9,347 nt of DNA from Oscillospiraceae bacterium (GCA_017501805.1 JAFVWG010000043.1:1-9347); one strand, 5' to 3'. Shown: positions 1 to 6,528, numbered from the stretch's first letter. The notes: a model not told the origin generated them from the letters alone. A program made the numbers and translations.

Positions 1-27
1 AGCAGGGGCAGTTTTACCCGCCCCTGC
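1..27 (-). terminator. Perfect 8-bp hairpin downstream of the tail tube gene, possible terminator
   Basis: On the transcribed strand GCAGGGGC (27-20) and GCCCCTGC (9-2) are perfectly complementary around a 10-base loop (GGGTAAAACT). The stem starts 24 bases after the tube stop. Only one T is visible at position 1 before the window ends, so the U-tract needed for an intrinsic terminator cannot be confirmed. A partial terminator or a 3'-end stabiliser for the abundant tube mRNA is likely. Confidence 0.5.
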
Positions 28-51
28 CGGTTTGTAATGGGGCGATTTTTA

Positions 52-510
52 TCAGTCTGCGGTGAGCAGCTTCTGGAGAGCAGGGGGTTCGTTTACGAAG
101 AAGCTCCACGCTCTCTTGAGAATGTCTCCGACTGTGACGTTCTGAAGGTCGATGGTGCCGGAAGGTACGCAAGAACGGTAGTTCATGCGCTGCTCCGAGC
201 CGTTTCTTCCCTTCATGAGCCCCTGGAAGTTCCAGCTCGGCATGGTGCCCTCCTTCAAAGCGTTCATGAATTCGACGATGAATGCGTCGTCCTCGATGAC
301 GATCTGGGAGAAGGTAAGCGTTACGGAGTAAGCCTGGAAGGCTTCGTGCTCCTGCGCGTCGCCGAGCGGCTGGTATTTGGCGTTGGTTACGTTAACCTGC
401 GCCTGGAAGCTCTCCACGGTCGCAAGCATCACGCCTGCGTCGTTATAAAGAGCGCCGTCTTTGCCGGTCAATACCTTTCTGGTATCGATCGGTCCTCTCT
501 GATTAAGCAT
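52..510 (-). CDS. xkdM-like: Tail tube protein (XkdM-like)
   Basis: The 152-residue protein fits XkdM-type tube proteins in length and pattern. It has a strand-rich core with DGALYNDAGVMLATVESFQAQVNVTNAKYQPLG, then EAFQAYSVTLTFSQIVIED, a helix FIVEFMNALKEG, and QGLMKGRNGSEQRMNYRSCVPSGTIDLQNVTVGDILKRAWSFFV. The tube is a stack of hexamer rings that guides DNA and sits inside the sheath. The gene follows the sheath gene by 18 bases and has GGGAGG 8 bases before the ATG. Such genes are highly expressed. Its TGA stop is followed after 24 bases by a perfect hairpin, which may limit transcription into the next genes (tail chaperones and tape measure in related phages). Confidence 0.93.
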   Translation of the reverse strand: MLNQRGPIDTRKVLTGKDGALYNDAGVMLATVESFQAQVNVTNAKYQPLGDAQEHEAFQAYSVTLTFSQIVIEDDAFIVEFMNALKEGTMPSWNFQGLMKGRNGSEQRMNYRSCVPSGTIDLQNVTVGDILKRAWSFFVNEPPALQKLLTAD

Positions 511-528
511 TTAGGTGTCCTCCCTTCG

Positions 529-1947
529 TTAATTTGCGGAGAAGCGGAAGCGGTAGGTCAGGTAGATCTTCTCGATGCTGTCGATGTCGTCTACCGCGAT
601 GACGAACCATGCGCTGTCGCCCTTCGCAGGATTTGCGCTGTCCTCGGTCATGATAGAGCCGGGAGCGAGCTTCTTTTCGGCGATCATGGTGTCGATTACC
701 GACTGACCAGCTGCTACGATAGCGGCTCTGCCGTCGGTGTCGTTGTTGATCTTACCGATGAGGGCGTCGGTGGTGTCGCCGATGCGCTGCATAAGCTCGA
801 AGCGAGTCTTTACGCGGCGGATCTTCTTCCAGCCTTCGTCCTCGTTGCCAGAAGGAGTGATGAGGGTGTTGATGCCCTGCTCGATCCATACCTGGCCGCT
901 GCTGTTCTTTGTCAGAACGATGCAGCCGGAGAGGAGCGCCTTCTCGATCTGCGTGTTAGTGAGGGTTTCCGCAAGGTCTGCGTAGCCGCTCACGACGTAG
1001 TGAGTTACGCTCTGGTTGGAAGGAACGGCCGCGATAATGCCGCCGATTCTGGCAGCGTTGATGTAGCCATCCTTCTTGTTACCGCTGGTGTCTTCGCCGC
1101 CGTTCAACACGTAGGAGATCTTCGCGTCGTTGAAAGCTGCAGCGTGCTGCATTCTCACGTCGAGAGTGTTCTCGGTGCTGGCCTTTTCGGAGAGGACAGT
1201 CGTAGGATACGCGCCTGCTGCGAAGGTTCTCTTGATGAAAGAGTGAACGACCGCGTGGACTGCGACGTCCTCGGTGTCTACGCAGAGCACGTTGTAGGTG
1301 TGAGGCTCCAGCGCGTTGAGGGCGGTGGAGTATGCCTCGGTGTCTACGGTCGGGTTAGTGCCGGCTGTGAACGCGGACTGCGTTACAGAGGCAAGAGCGC
1401 CGGATCCGTCGGCTACCTTCTGTGCTGTGAAGTTTTCGGAAGCTGCAAAAGCCGCAACAAGAGCAGCTGCTTCGCCGCCTTCGGCACCCTTTGCGAATTC
1501 GATCTTCTCAAATTCGGTAGTGCCGTCGTAGATGATGCATTCTCTCTTTGCGTCGTTTGTCAAGCTGTCTCTGATGCTGACGGTGAACGCGCGGTCGCCG
1601 ACGTATTTAGCCGTGATCGTCACGGCGTCAGCTGCCTCGGCTGCGTTGTCCTTCAGCGTGATGGAGCCGTAGGTACCACCGGTACCGCAGCGGACGAAGT
1701 ATCCCTTCGAGTTTCCTTCCTCGAACATTGCGCTGATGAGGTCTTCGGTCTGTCCCTTGCCGAAGACTGCCTTCACGTCTGTGCTCGGATCGAAAACTAC
1801 CGCCTTGTTGAGCGGTCCCCAGTTGGCGCGAATTACGCCAGCTACGATTCCGTTGGTCGCACCTGCGGTGGGAATGCCGCCAGCATTTTCAAAGCGATGG
1901 TACTCGCCAGGGCGGACTTTGGTTTCTCCAATAGTGAAAGTTCCCAT
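529..1947 (-). CDS. xkdK-like: Contractile tail sheath protein (XkdK-like)
   Basis: The 472-residue protein is close in size to Bacillus XkdK. It opens with an extended arm (GTFTIGETKVRPGEYHRFENAGG), followed by GIVAGVIRANWGPLNKAVVFD, typical of sheath proteins. An Ala-rich inserted domain follows (about 100-215), then a core domain (KDGYINAARIGGIIAAVPSNQSVTHYVV, and SGQVWIEQGINTLI). The C-terminal domain contains KIRRVKTRFELMQRIGD and ends in a strand, KIYLTYRFRFSAN. In known sheaths the N- and C-terminal arms interlock neighbouring subunits into a mesh that drives contraction. AAGGAGG lies 10 bases before the ATG. The gene is directly followed by the tail tube gene, the standard pairing. 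It makes the particle a myovirus or a related contractile device. Confidence 0.95.
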   Translation of the reverse strand: MGTFTIGETKVRPGEYHRFENAGGIPTAGATNGIVAGVIRANWGPLNKAVVFDPSTDVKAVFGKGQTEDLISAMFEEGNSKGYFVRCGTGGTYGSITLKDNAAEAADAVTITAKYVGDRAFTVSIRDSLTNDAKRECIIYDGTTEFEKIEFAKGAEGGEAAALVAAFAASENFTAQKVADGSGALASVTQSAFTAGTNPTVDTEAYSTALNALEPHTYNVLCVDTEDVAVHAVVHSFIKRTFAAGAYPTTVLSEKASTENTLDVRMQHAAAFNDAKISYVLNGGEDTSGNKKDGYINAARIGGIIAAVPSNQSVTHYVVSGYADLAETLTNTQIEKALLSGCIVLTKNSSGQVWIEQGINTLITPSGNEDEGWKKIRRVKTRFELMQRIGDTTDALIGKINNDTDGRAAIVAAGQSVIDTMIAEKKLAPGSIMTEDSANPAKGDSAWFVIAVDDIDSIEKIYLTYRFRFSAN

Positions 1948-1950
1948 AGG

Positions 1951-2154
1951 TTACTTGACCTCCTTCGATCTGAATTTGTTGATGATGGTTTTTGCTGCGC
2001 TCTTTGTGGTCTTCTTAACGCCCGCCACACGCAGCGCTGCTGTTACGATATCGGGCGATATGGCTTCGCCGAAGACTGCGGAAGGGTTCGCCGCGAATTC
2101 CTCCACGGTGTATTCCGGTTCCTGGACGACTTCGGGTGTCTTTTTTGCTGCCAT
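1951..2154 (-). CDS. Small conserved-type helical protein before the tail sheath, function unknown
   Basis: The 67-residue protein has a basic then acidic leader (MAAKKTPEVVQEPEYTVEE) and a compact helical core: EEFAANPSAVFGEAISPDIVTAALRVAG, then AAKTIINKFRSKEVK. The layout (an F-AAN-x-VFG turn, an ALRVAG helix and a final KF-x-x-KEVK helix) looks like a small HeH/SAP-type helical unit. I recall similar short proteins beside tail genes in Bacillota phages. No function is known; a chaperone or assembly role for the sheath is possible. It starts at an ATG 8 bases after AAAGGAGG; a longer in-frame start at 2202 lies inside the upstream gene and lacks such a site. Three bases separate its stop from the sheath start, and the sheath's ribosome binding site lies inside its last codons. 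Confidence 0.8.
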   Translation of the reverse strand: MAAKKTPEVVQEPEYTVEEFAANPSAVFGEAISPDIVTAALRVAGVKKTTKSAAKTIINKFRSKEVK

Positions 2155-2155
2155 A

Positions 2156-3043
2156 TTAGTCGCCTCCTTTGGTTTGCTCCATGTTTGCGTTGTGCAGTAC
2201 ATGGGGTAGTGGTTTCCTTCGCAAAAGTCCGAAGCGGACGCCGATCCGGAGCTGTCCTGCAGATGTGGCGTTGAGGGTGCTGTCTGCCGTCAGCGTTGTG
2301 ATAAACATCGGGGACGTGTCGAGCATCGTTACCTCTCCGTTCAGCGCCAGCGCGTCTACGATGGCTCTGATCCAGGTGGTCTCCTCGCCTCCGGCGAAGA
2401 CGTGACCTGCGATGACCGCGTCCATCCATGCGACGGTGTTGGTCTCTCGCTGGTTTCTGATGGTCTCCAGTCGGAAATAAAGCGCCGGCTTTTCTTCCGT
2501 CGGGACGGTCTCTGCCATGAGGTCGTCCTTGCCGATGACGGTGGCGCACGGTATCAGCTGTTTTGCGAAGTGGTTTATTGCCAGAATGGGGTCGGGATCC
2601 GTTGTGACCTGGGAAGGGAACGCGAAAACGTCAAAGATGATCGTTGCACCTATGACGATTCCGTCGCCGCCTTCTCTGGGTGCGTCGAACGGTTCACTTC
2701 TTGCCCATGACAAAGCATAAGGGGGAGCGTCTTGCGGCTTTAGAAAAACGCCGCATAAGAGCTGGCGCACGATCGGCTCCAGTTCCTCCGGCGGCGTTAC
2801 GCCTGCTTCTTCTGTGCTCCAGATGTTCAGGGTGAGGGAGCCGCTGGTTTTTCTCTCCGGGTTGTGCTGCAGATCCACGACGTAATCAATACGCGGGAAT
2901 TGCAGGCGCCCTTTCCAGCCTTGTGCCTTGTCGTCCGGCGCGCTCTGAAAGAATACCGCCGGGTTGCCGGCATATTTCGCCAGCTTCTTAATGAGGGAGG
3001 GGTGCTGTGTCAGTCGCTGGTAGATTAAGTCTTCAAGCGTCAT
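2156..3043 (-). CDS. Double-length tail terminator-like protein (XkdJ position)
   Basis: The 295-residue protein occupies the place of the tail terminator (xkdJ/yqbJ), which is usually about half this length. It appears to hold two similar units. Unit 1 (about 1-142) has RIDYVVDLQHNPERKTSGSL, a helix PEELEPIVRQLLCGVF and a strand IGATIIFDVFAF. Unit 2 (about 147-275) has ALYFRLETIRNQRETNTVAW, a helix ETTWIRAIVDALAL and a strand LRIGVRFGLL. Both follow the order strands, helix, long strand seen in tail terminators, which cap the tail tube and join it to the neck. The C-terminus (276-295) is short and polar. The gene overlaps its upstream neighbour by 11 bases, with GGAGG nearby, and its TAA stop lies one base before the next ATG. 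The duplication is judged by eye. Confidence 0.8.
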   Translation of the reverse strand: MTLEDLIYQRLTQHPSLIKKLAKYAGNPAVFFQSAPDDKAQGWKGRLQFPRIDYVVDLQHNPERKTSGSLTLNIWSTEEAGVTPPEELEPIVRQLLCGVFLKPQDAPPYALSWARSEPFDAPREGGDGIVIGATIIFDVFAFPSQVTTDPDPILAINHFAKQLIPCATVIGKDDLMAETVPTEEKPALYFRLETIRNQRETNTVAWMDAVIAGHVFAGGEETTWIRAIVDALALNGEVTMLDTSPMFITTLTADSTLNATSAGQLRIGVRFGLLRRKPLPHVLHNANMEQTKGGD

Positions 3044-3314
3044 CGTTTCCGCCCTCCGTCTCCACGGTCTCCATATCGGCGCTGACCGAAAGCGTCCAGA
3101 GTCCTTCTGCGACCTCTGCGATCGGAATGACGAAGTAGTTCGTCACGTTTCCGATGTCAGGCACGTAAAGGACGCGGATTTCGTCCTCGGTCACGTTTGC
3201 TACGAGACCGTTGTGCGGCTTCTCCCAGGAGCGGTATTTCGCTCTGATGAAGTCGCCCTTCTGAACCTTCGCGCTGTTGAATGTCGGCGCGGTGGTGTTT
3301 GTGGTTATCGACAT
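3033..3314 (-). CDS. Small beta-rich neck/tail protein, possibly DUF5026-like
   Basis: The 93-residue protein opens with a Thr-rich leader (SITTNTTAPTF), then a compact strand-rich core: VQKGDFIRAKYRSWEKPHNGLVANVTEDEIRVLYVPDI, VTNYFVIPIAEVAEG and LWTLSVSADME. The KGDFI ... GLVANV ... IRVLYV pattern looks like an SH3-type barrel. From memory it fits a small Bacillota phage family annotated as DUF5026, but this is tentative. The function is unknown. Being between the gp10-like and terminator-like genes suggests a neck or tail accessory role. AGGAGG lies 6 bases before the ATG, an ideal arrangement, so the start is well fixed. An in-frame TTG at 3350 would run into the upstream gene. The tail is acidic (ETEGGNDDA) and overlaps the next gene by 11 bases. 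Confidence 0.8.
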   Translation of the reverse strand: MSITTNTTAPTFNSAKVQKGDFIRAKYRSWEKPHNGLVANVTEDEIRVLYVPDIGNVTNYFVIPIAEVAEGLWTLSVSADMETVETEGGNDDA

Positions 3315-3327
3315 GGCTTTCCTCCTC

Positions 3328-3768
3328 TCACTTTGTTTCGAGCTCTGCAAAAACCGAGACGACCTTCGGCTTGGCGGTCTCGATTATCTTGTCTTTGTAC
3401 GGACGTGGTTTTATCTTTCCGCCCGGTGTGCCGGTGTCGAGGTCTTCTGCGTAGGGCACGTCGGTGTAGATTCCGGCTGTGTAGTTGCCCTTGCCGTCGC
3501 CCTCGGCTTTCATGCCCCAGCTCATGCGGAGCATTCCGGTCCGTACCGCCGGTGGCTCTCCCGGCGCCGATGCGGTGTAGTAGGTCTTGGTGTGCGGCTT
3601 TTTGTACCGCCTGCCGCTGCGCTGTCCTCGAAGGACTGTCAGGGCGGCATTGCGTAGGTGGTTGGAAGCTCGGACGGCGCACGACTGTGCCTTCGTGTTG
3701 GCGTCTCTCACGGCTTCCTTGATGCGATTCTGTACCGCCGCCTCTTGCTTACTCCAGTTGATTTCCAT
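3328..3768 (-). CDS. HK97 gp10-like tail completion / neck protein (XkdI-like)
   Basis: The 146-residue protein has the HK97 gp10 family layout. An N-terminal amphipathic helix (KQEAAVQNRIKEAVRDANTK and on through SNHLRNAALTVL) is followed by a basic loop (RGQRSGRRYKKP). Then come the S/T-G-x-L strand (VRTGMLRMSWGMKA) and the family signature YAEDLDTGTPGGKIKPRPY with a final helix. Gp10-type proteins act at the head-tail junction during tail completion. The start at 3768 lies behind AGGAG with an 11-base spacer; longer in-frame starts run deep into the upstream gene without a comparable site. The gene overlaps the upstream gene by 20 bases, consistent with coupled translation. Position equals yqbI/xkdI in Bacillus elements. 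Confidence 0.88.
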   Translation of the reverse strand: MEINWSKQEAAVQNRIKEAVRDANTKAQSCAVRASNHLRNAALTVLRGQRSGRRYKKPHTKTYYTASAPGEPPAVRTGMLRMSWGMKAEGDGKGNYTAGIYTDVPYAEDLDTGTPGGKIKPRPYKDKIIETAKPKVVSVFAELETK

Positions 3769-4108
3769 CGTGAGCGTCGCTCCTTTCCTCCGCGTAGTAA
3801 ATTGCCCAGAGTCCCTGGTCGCCCGGATCGTCCACGCCCTGCACATAAAATGCGCGATTTTGGAGTATAAGCCGGTCGCCCTCTTTGGCTTTCGGCTTTC
3901 CTCGGTGGCTTATAACGTGGGTTATCGGGTGTCCCATCTGGTGGTATTTCAATTTCTCGCTGGGAGTGGCGCCGCACAATATGGCGTGGATGTATTCGGG
4001 GTGCTCGGTATCGTAGGAATTTGCCGCGCGTCCTCGGCTTGTCGTGCTTTCAGTCTTGCTCTCGACCACGAAATCCTTCCAGAGGTTTTCAGGTCTATGG
4101 TAAAACAC
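3749..4108 (-). CDS. Head closure (stopper) protein, YqbH/XkdH or SPP1 gp16-like
   Basis: The 119-residue protein begins VFYHRPENLWKDFVVES and is strand-rich. It ends with the common head-closure pattern: a GDRLILQNRAFYVQGVDDPGDQGLWAIYYAEE stretch, in which a beta strand is followed by the region that gates the head-tail channel. In SPP1 the equivalent protein (gp16) joins below the connector and closes the filled head. The gene sits between the connector and the gp10-like genes, as yqbH does in the skin element. It starts at GTG behind a strong Shine-Dalgarno site, overlapping the connector gene by 14 bases, and overlaps the next gene by 20 bases. The call combines C-terminal pattern and position; sequence similarity to any named protein cannot be measured here. 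Confidence 0.8.
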   Translation of the reverse strand: MFYHRPENLWKDFVVESKTESTTSRGRAANSYDTEHPEYIHAILCGATPSEKLKYHQMGHPITHVISHRGKPKAKEGDRLILQNRAFYVQGVDDPGDQGLWAIYYAEERSDAHDGNQLE

Positions 4109-4535
4109 GACGGCCGCCTCCTTTCGCCTCCGTTCCTCCGGCGTTCGGGTTGTTGTGCATTCCTTCTGTGAAGTAATGACCACCGTTTATCGCCGCCGGG
4201 TTTGCGCTGGGAACGGTAGCCGCGCAGACCTCTTTCTTCAGCTGGTCGTACATCGCCTTCCAGTCGTCATATCTCTGGCGAAGGGAAAGGGAAAGCGGAC
4301 CCACGTCGGTGTCCACCTCGTAAGAAAAGCGCCGCATGATGCTCTCGATGAGCGCCAGCTTCGCCTTCTTCCACTTGCCGGGGTATGCCTGGATGATGGC
4401 GTTGTACTCTTCGTCGGAAAGGGCGGACGTCTGCTCCATACCCTCGACCATAATGTCGCCGAGCTCGAAGCGCATCCTATCCTTTCCGCGTTCGCCGATT
4501 TTGGTGGCGTCGTATGAGTAGGTGTATCGTGCCAT
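4095..4535 (-). CDS. Head-tail connector (adaptor) protein, YqbG / SPP1 gp15-like
   Basis: The 146-residue protein is mostly helical, with the features of connector proteins that ring the underside of the portal. It has LGDIMVEGMEQTSALSDEEYNAIIQAY, then WKKAKLALIESIMRRFSYEVDTDVGPLSLSLRQRYDDWKAMYDQLKKE. The pattern of helices around an SxE-type turn followed by a membrane-free amphipathic helix and a final DDWKAMYDQLKK helix is typical of this group. The tail is flexible (Gly, Asn and Pro rich). It starts one base inside the upstream stop, without a strong Shine-Dalgarno site, and overlaps the next gene by 14 bases. The position directly before the head closure gene matches YqbG-YqbH in the skin element. 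The role is inferred from fold pattern and gene order. Confidence 0.82.
   Translation of the reverse strand: MARYTYSYDATKIGERGKDRMRFELGDIMVEGMEQTSALSDEEYNAIIQAYPGKWKKAKLALIESIMRRFSYEVDTDVGPLSLSLRQRYDDWKAMYDQLKKEVCAATVPSANPAAINGGHYFTEGMHNNPNAGGTEAKGGGRRVLP
4109..4124 (-). promoter_or_regulatory. Ribosome binding site deciding the GTG start of the head closure gene
   Basis: AAAGGAGG (4124-4117) lies 8 bases before GTG at 4108, within the 3' end of the connector gene. A longer version starting at the GTG at 4183 has no such site and adds a basic, unstructured-looking leader, so GTG 4108 is preferred. Confidence 0.85.
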
Positions 4536-4537
4536 TA
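4533..4537 (-). promoter_or_regulatory. TAATG stop-start overlap without a clear Shine-Dalgarno site
   Basis: The stop TAA (4537-4535) and the next ATG (4535-4533) share one base. The sequence before the ATG (GGCGGTGATGAG) lacks the AGGAGG core seen before almost every other gene here. Translation of the connector gene therefore probably depends on ribosomes finishing the upstream gene. Confidence 0.65.
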
Positions 4538-5041
4538 CTCATCACCGCCGTCTTCGGTGTCTCCCTCCGTGCCGGTGCCGTCAGCGCCGTTCTGACCTTC
4601 CTGGTCTTCATCGTCGCCTTCAGCTGCTGCGTTGAGTTCTTCCGCTCTTGCCTTTACGGCTGTTTTGACGGTCTTTCTGCTTTCGCAGGCGTCAATAATG
4701 ATGAGAGTCGTCTCCGACTCAATGTCGCCGACTGCCTTTGCGGCGTCTTCGGCGTTCATCTGCATGACCTCTACCGCCTTTACGATGTCCTCACCGCTCG
4801 CAGGAAGCTCCAGGACGCCGTTTTCGGTCTGGATGGGTAAGTTTACCCCTCCGAAGTCGTTCGCGTCGTTCTGGGGCGTTTCCTGCGCTTCTGCGGGGCG
4901 CTCGTTAATGCGAGCGATGGACTTGGTGCGAATAAGAGCGGGAACGCGAGAAGGGAGAACGGCGTCAGCCGGGATGCTGTCTCCTGCGGCGTAATCGACG
5001 CCGGAGAGAGTAATGGGTTTAAGTGCAATATAGCCGTTCAT
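4535..5041 (-). CDS. YqbF-like protein with acidic C-terminal tail, function unknown
   Basis: The 168-residue protein lies between the major capsid and connector genes, the place of yqbF in the Bacillus skin element. Residues 1-45 form a small strand-rich unit (YIALKPITLSGVDYAAGDSIPADAV, with an ALIRTKSIARI end), similar in pattern to the YqbF N-terminal domain. A variable linker (46-78) is followed by a helical unit (about 81-140) with a basic end, SRKTVKTAVKARAEEL. Residues 141-168 are an acidic tail with 13 Asp/Glu and no Lys or Arg. The start has AAGGAGG 8 bases upstream. Its TAA stop overlaps the next gene's ATG. A structural accessory role at the head or neck is likely, but no function is known. 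The YqbF link rests on pattern and position. Confidence 0.8.
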   Translation of the reverse strand: MNGYIALKPITLSGVDYAAGDSIPADAVLPSRVPALIRTKSIARINERPAEAQETPQNDANDFGGVNLPIQTENGVLELPASGEDIVKAVEVMQMNAEDAAKAVGDIESETTLIIIDACESRKTVKTAVKARAEELNAAAEGDDEDQEGQNGADGTGTEGDTEDGGDE

Positions 5042-5054
5042 TGTTCGCCCCTCC

Positions 5055-6071
5055 TTATACGCATTCCTTGAAGTAGATAGCGAGGTCGTCGCAGGTCTTC
5101 TTCATGTCGCTGGACATCAAGCCTTCGATGAATTCGCTGTGGGTGCCCTTCTCGCCTTCGTACTGGTCGAATGCCACGTGCTGACCGTTGCCGAGCATAT
5201 CCCATGTGAAGATGTAGCCGGCAGAAGGTTCGTCGATGGCAGGTGCGTCAGTTACGTAGCAAAGCAAAGCGCCGGCAGGATCACAGATGAATTCCATGTT
5301 CTCGCCGCCGATGCCTGCGGAGTTGTAGGTGCTCTCAAGCACAACGACTTCCTTGAAGCCGAAGAGCTGGGCGAGAACCTGCTCGTTGACAGTCGCAGGG
5401 TTTGCGGTGCTGCCGGTGTACTTCACGCGCTCGATGATGTCGCCGTGGTTCTTCAATGCGTTGAAGGCATCCACGCCGAGGCAGAGCTTGTTGGGAGTTC
5501 TGCGGCCGGAGAGCTTGATCTCCTTCTTGCGAGCGTCGAAGAAGTTCACGGGGTCGAAGTTCGCGTCCGTAAACTTGAGCATCTGCTTGCCAGCAGGATT
5601 GGAAGCGACGCCGGTGTACTCGTTTGCCCATACGCCAGCCTTGAAGAAGTTCTTCGCGAAGAGGATGTCCTGGTGGAGGAGCATCTGCTCGGTTGCGAAG
5701 CGAACCTTCGCGCGGCGGGGATCCGCTACGCCGGGAGCGTGAGCTCTCTGGAAGTCGAGAGTTGCGATCTGGTCGATGCCCACGATGATCTGATCGACTT
5801 CGCACTTGTAGGTGTCGTCGGTCTGACCCATGATGGCAGGCTGAACCTTGCCGTAGGCAGGCTTGCGGCTCACGTTGTCGCGAGCGAGGTCTGCCTTGCT
5901 GAATTTGTAGTAGTAGCTGGAGCTCTGTGCAACGGGGCAGATCGGGAAGATCTTCGTTGCGACAAAGTCTGCGGGGTTGGCGAAATGCGCCATTGACATA
6001 TTTGTCAAATAGTTGTTAGGCTTCCAGCCTTTCGCGATTGCGCTCTGGATGCCTGCGTTAGTGTTTTTCAT
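5055..6071 (-). CDS. Major capsid protein (HK97 fold)
   Basis: The 338-residue protein forms the head shell. It lies after the protease, scaffold and decoration genes and before the connector genes, the usual place for the major capsid gene. The sequence fits the family of roughly 330-350 residues that lacks a long N-terminal delta domain and relies on a separate scaffold. Features include an N-terminal arm with FVATKIFPICPV, a SYYYKFSKADLARD segment, a long helix around ATEQMLLHQDILFAKNFF, and the conserved stretch PNKLCLGVDAFNALKNHGDIIERV near the middle. The C-terminal half alternates strands and loops (KEVVVLES, GALLCYV). AAAGGAGG lies 9 bases before the ATG. Several cysteines are present, one at the penultimate residue; no crosslinking role can be claimed. 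Confidence 0.93.
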   Translation of the reverse strand: MKNTNAGIQSAIAKGWKPNNYLTNMSMAHFANPADFVATKIFPICPVAQSSSYYYKFSKADLARDNVSRKPAYGKVQPAIMGQTDDTYKCEVDQIIVGIDQIATLDFQRAHAPGVADPRRAKVRFATEQMLLHQDILFAKNFFKAGVWANEYTGVASNPAGKQMLKFTDANFDPVNFFDARKKEIKLSGRRTPNKLCLGVDAFNALKNHGDIIERVKYTGSTANPATVNEQVLAQLFGFKEVVVLESTYNSAGIGGENMEFICDPAGALLCYVTDAPAIDEPSAGYIFTWDMLGNGQHVAFDQYEGEKGTHSEFIEGLMSSDMKKTCDDLAIYFKECV

Positions 6072-6093
6072 TGTTTGTATCCTCCTTTAGCGA

Positions 6094-6516
6094 TTACGCA
6101 TCGTCGCCTTCATCGGCGCTGTCCTGGTTCTTGTAGCCAGCCTTGACGATCTGTACCTTGATGACGTCGTCTGCGGCGTTGGCTGCTTCAAGCGCGATAG
6201 CGGTGATGAAATTGCCAGCAGTAGCCTTGATGGCTTTACCGTTGGCGTCTGTGGTGAGTTCGTCCCCGGCTTTTACGGCTTCGCCAGCCTTCCAGAGACC
6301 GCACTCCTTGATCTGGACGGTTACGTCCTCGCCGGCTTTGATGCCTTCCTCTGCTGCGAGGAATAAGCCGACGGCGTTCTCGCCCTTGGTGTCAGCTACG
6401 ACGATTTTGCCGTTGCTGTCGAATTTAGCGGCAAGAAACGCGTTGTTTTCAAGTGCCGCTGCGGCTGCGCCCACGATGGTGGCGCTGTCATTGATAGTAG
6501 TTCCGAAATAGCTCAT
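6094..6516 (-). CDS. Capsid decoration (cement) protein, DUF2190-like
   Basis: The 140-residue protein has the pattern of small beta-rich phage capsid decoration proteins (DUF2190-like). It shows a series of short strands and turns: AVGLFLAAEEGIKAGEDVTV, KECGLWKAGEAVKAGDELT, a DANGKAIKAT turn, and FITAIALEAA followed by VIKVQIV. These proteins bind the outside of the expanded shell and stabilise it. The N-terminus (MSYFGTTINDSATIVGAAAAAL) is Ala-rich, and the C-terminus is acidic (DSADEGDDA). The gene directly precedes the major capsid gene, the same order as lambda D and E. The start has AAGGAGG about 7 bases upstream, overlapping the stop of the scaffold gene. The fold is well supported; the cement role is inferred from family and position. 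Confidence 0.85.
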   Translation of the reverse strand: MSYFGTTINDSATIVGAAAAALENNAFLAAKFDSNGKIVVADTKGENAVGLFLAAEEGIKAGEDVTVQIKECGLWKAGEAVKAGDELTTDANGKAIKATAGNFITAIALEAANAADDVIKVQIVKAGYKNQDSADEGDDA

Positions 6517-6528
6517 GATTTCTCCTCC

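Noticed and set aside
37..2274. A 745-codon open frame on the plus strand opposite the tail genes
   Set aside because: It spans four well supported minus-strand genes, has no ribosome binding site before its ATG, and its translation resembles no protein family. Its length is explained by the codon use of the opposite strand, where codons giving antisense stops are rare.
2043..2549. 168-codon minus-strand open frame rich in Arg and His
   Set aside because: Out-of-frame reading of the terminator-like gene; Arg/His-rich low-complexity translation is typical of a shifted frame in GC-rich coding DNA.
4514..4840. Plus-strand open frame encoding a hydrophobic 108-residue protein, resembling a holin at first sight
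   Set aside because: It is antisense to the acidic YqbF-like gene; the hydrophobicity comes from complementing Asp/Glu codons. It has no ribosome binding site.
5335..5805. 156-codon minus-strand open frame within the capsid gene
   Set aside because: Shifted frame of the capsid gene, Arg-rich and without a ribosome binding site.
5139..5996. 285-codon plus-strand open frame opposite the major capsid gene
   Set aside because: Shadow of the capsid gene with no initiation signal and no recognisable family.
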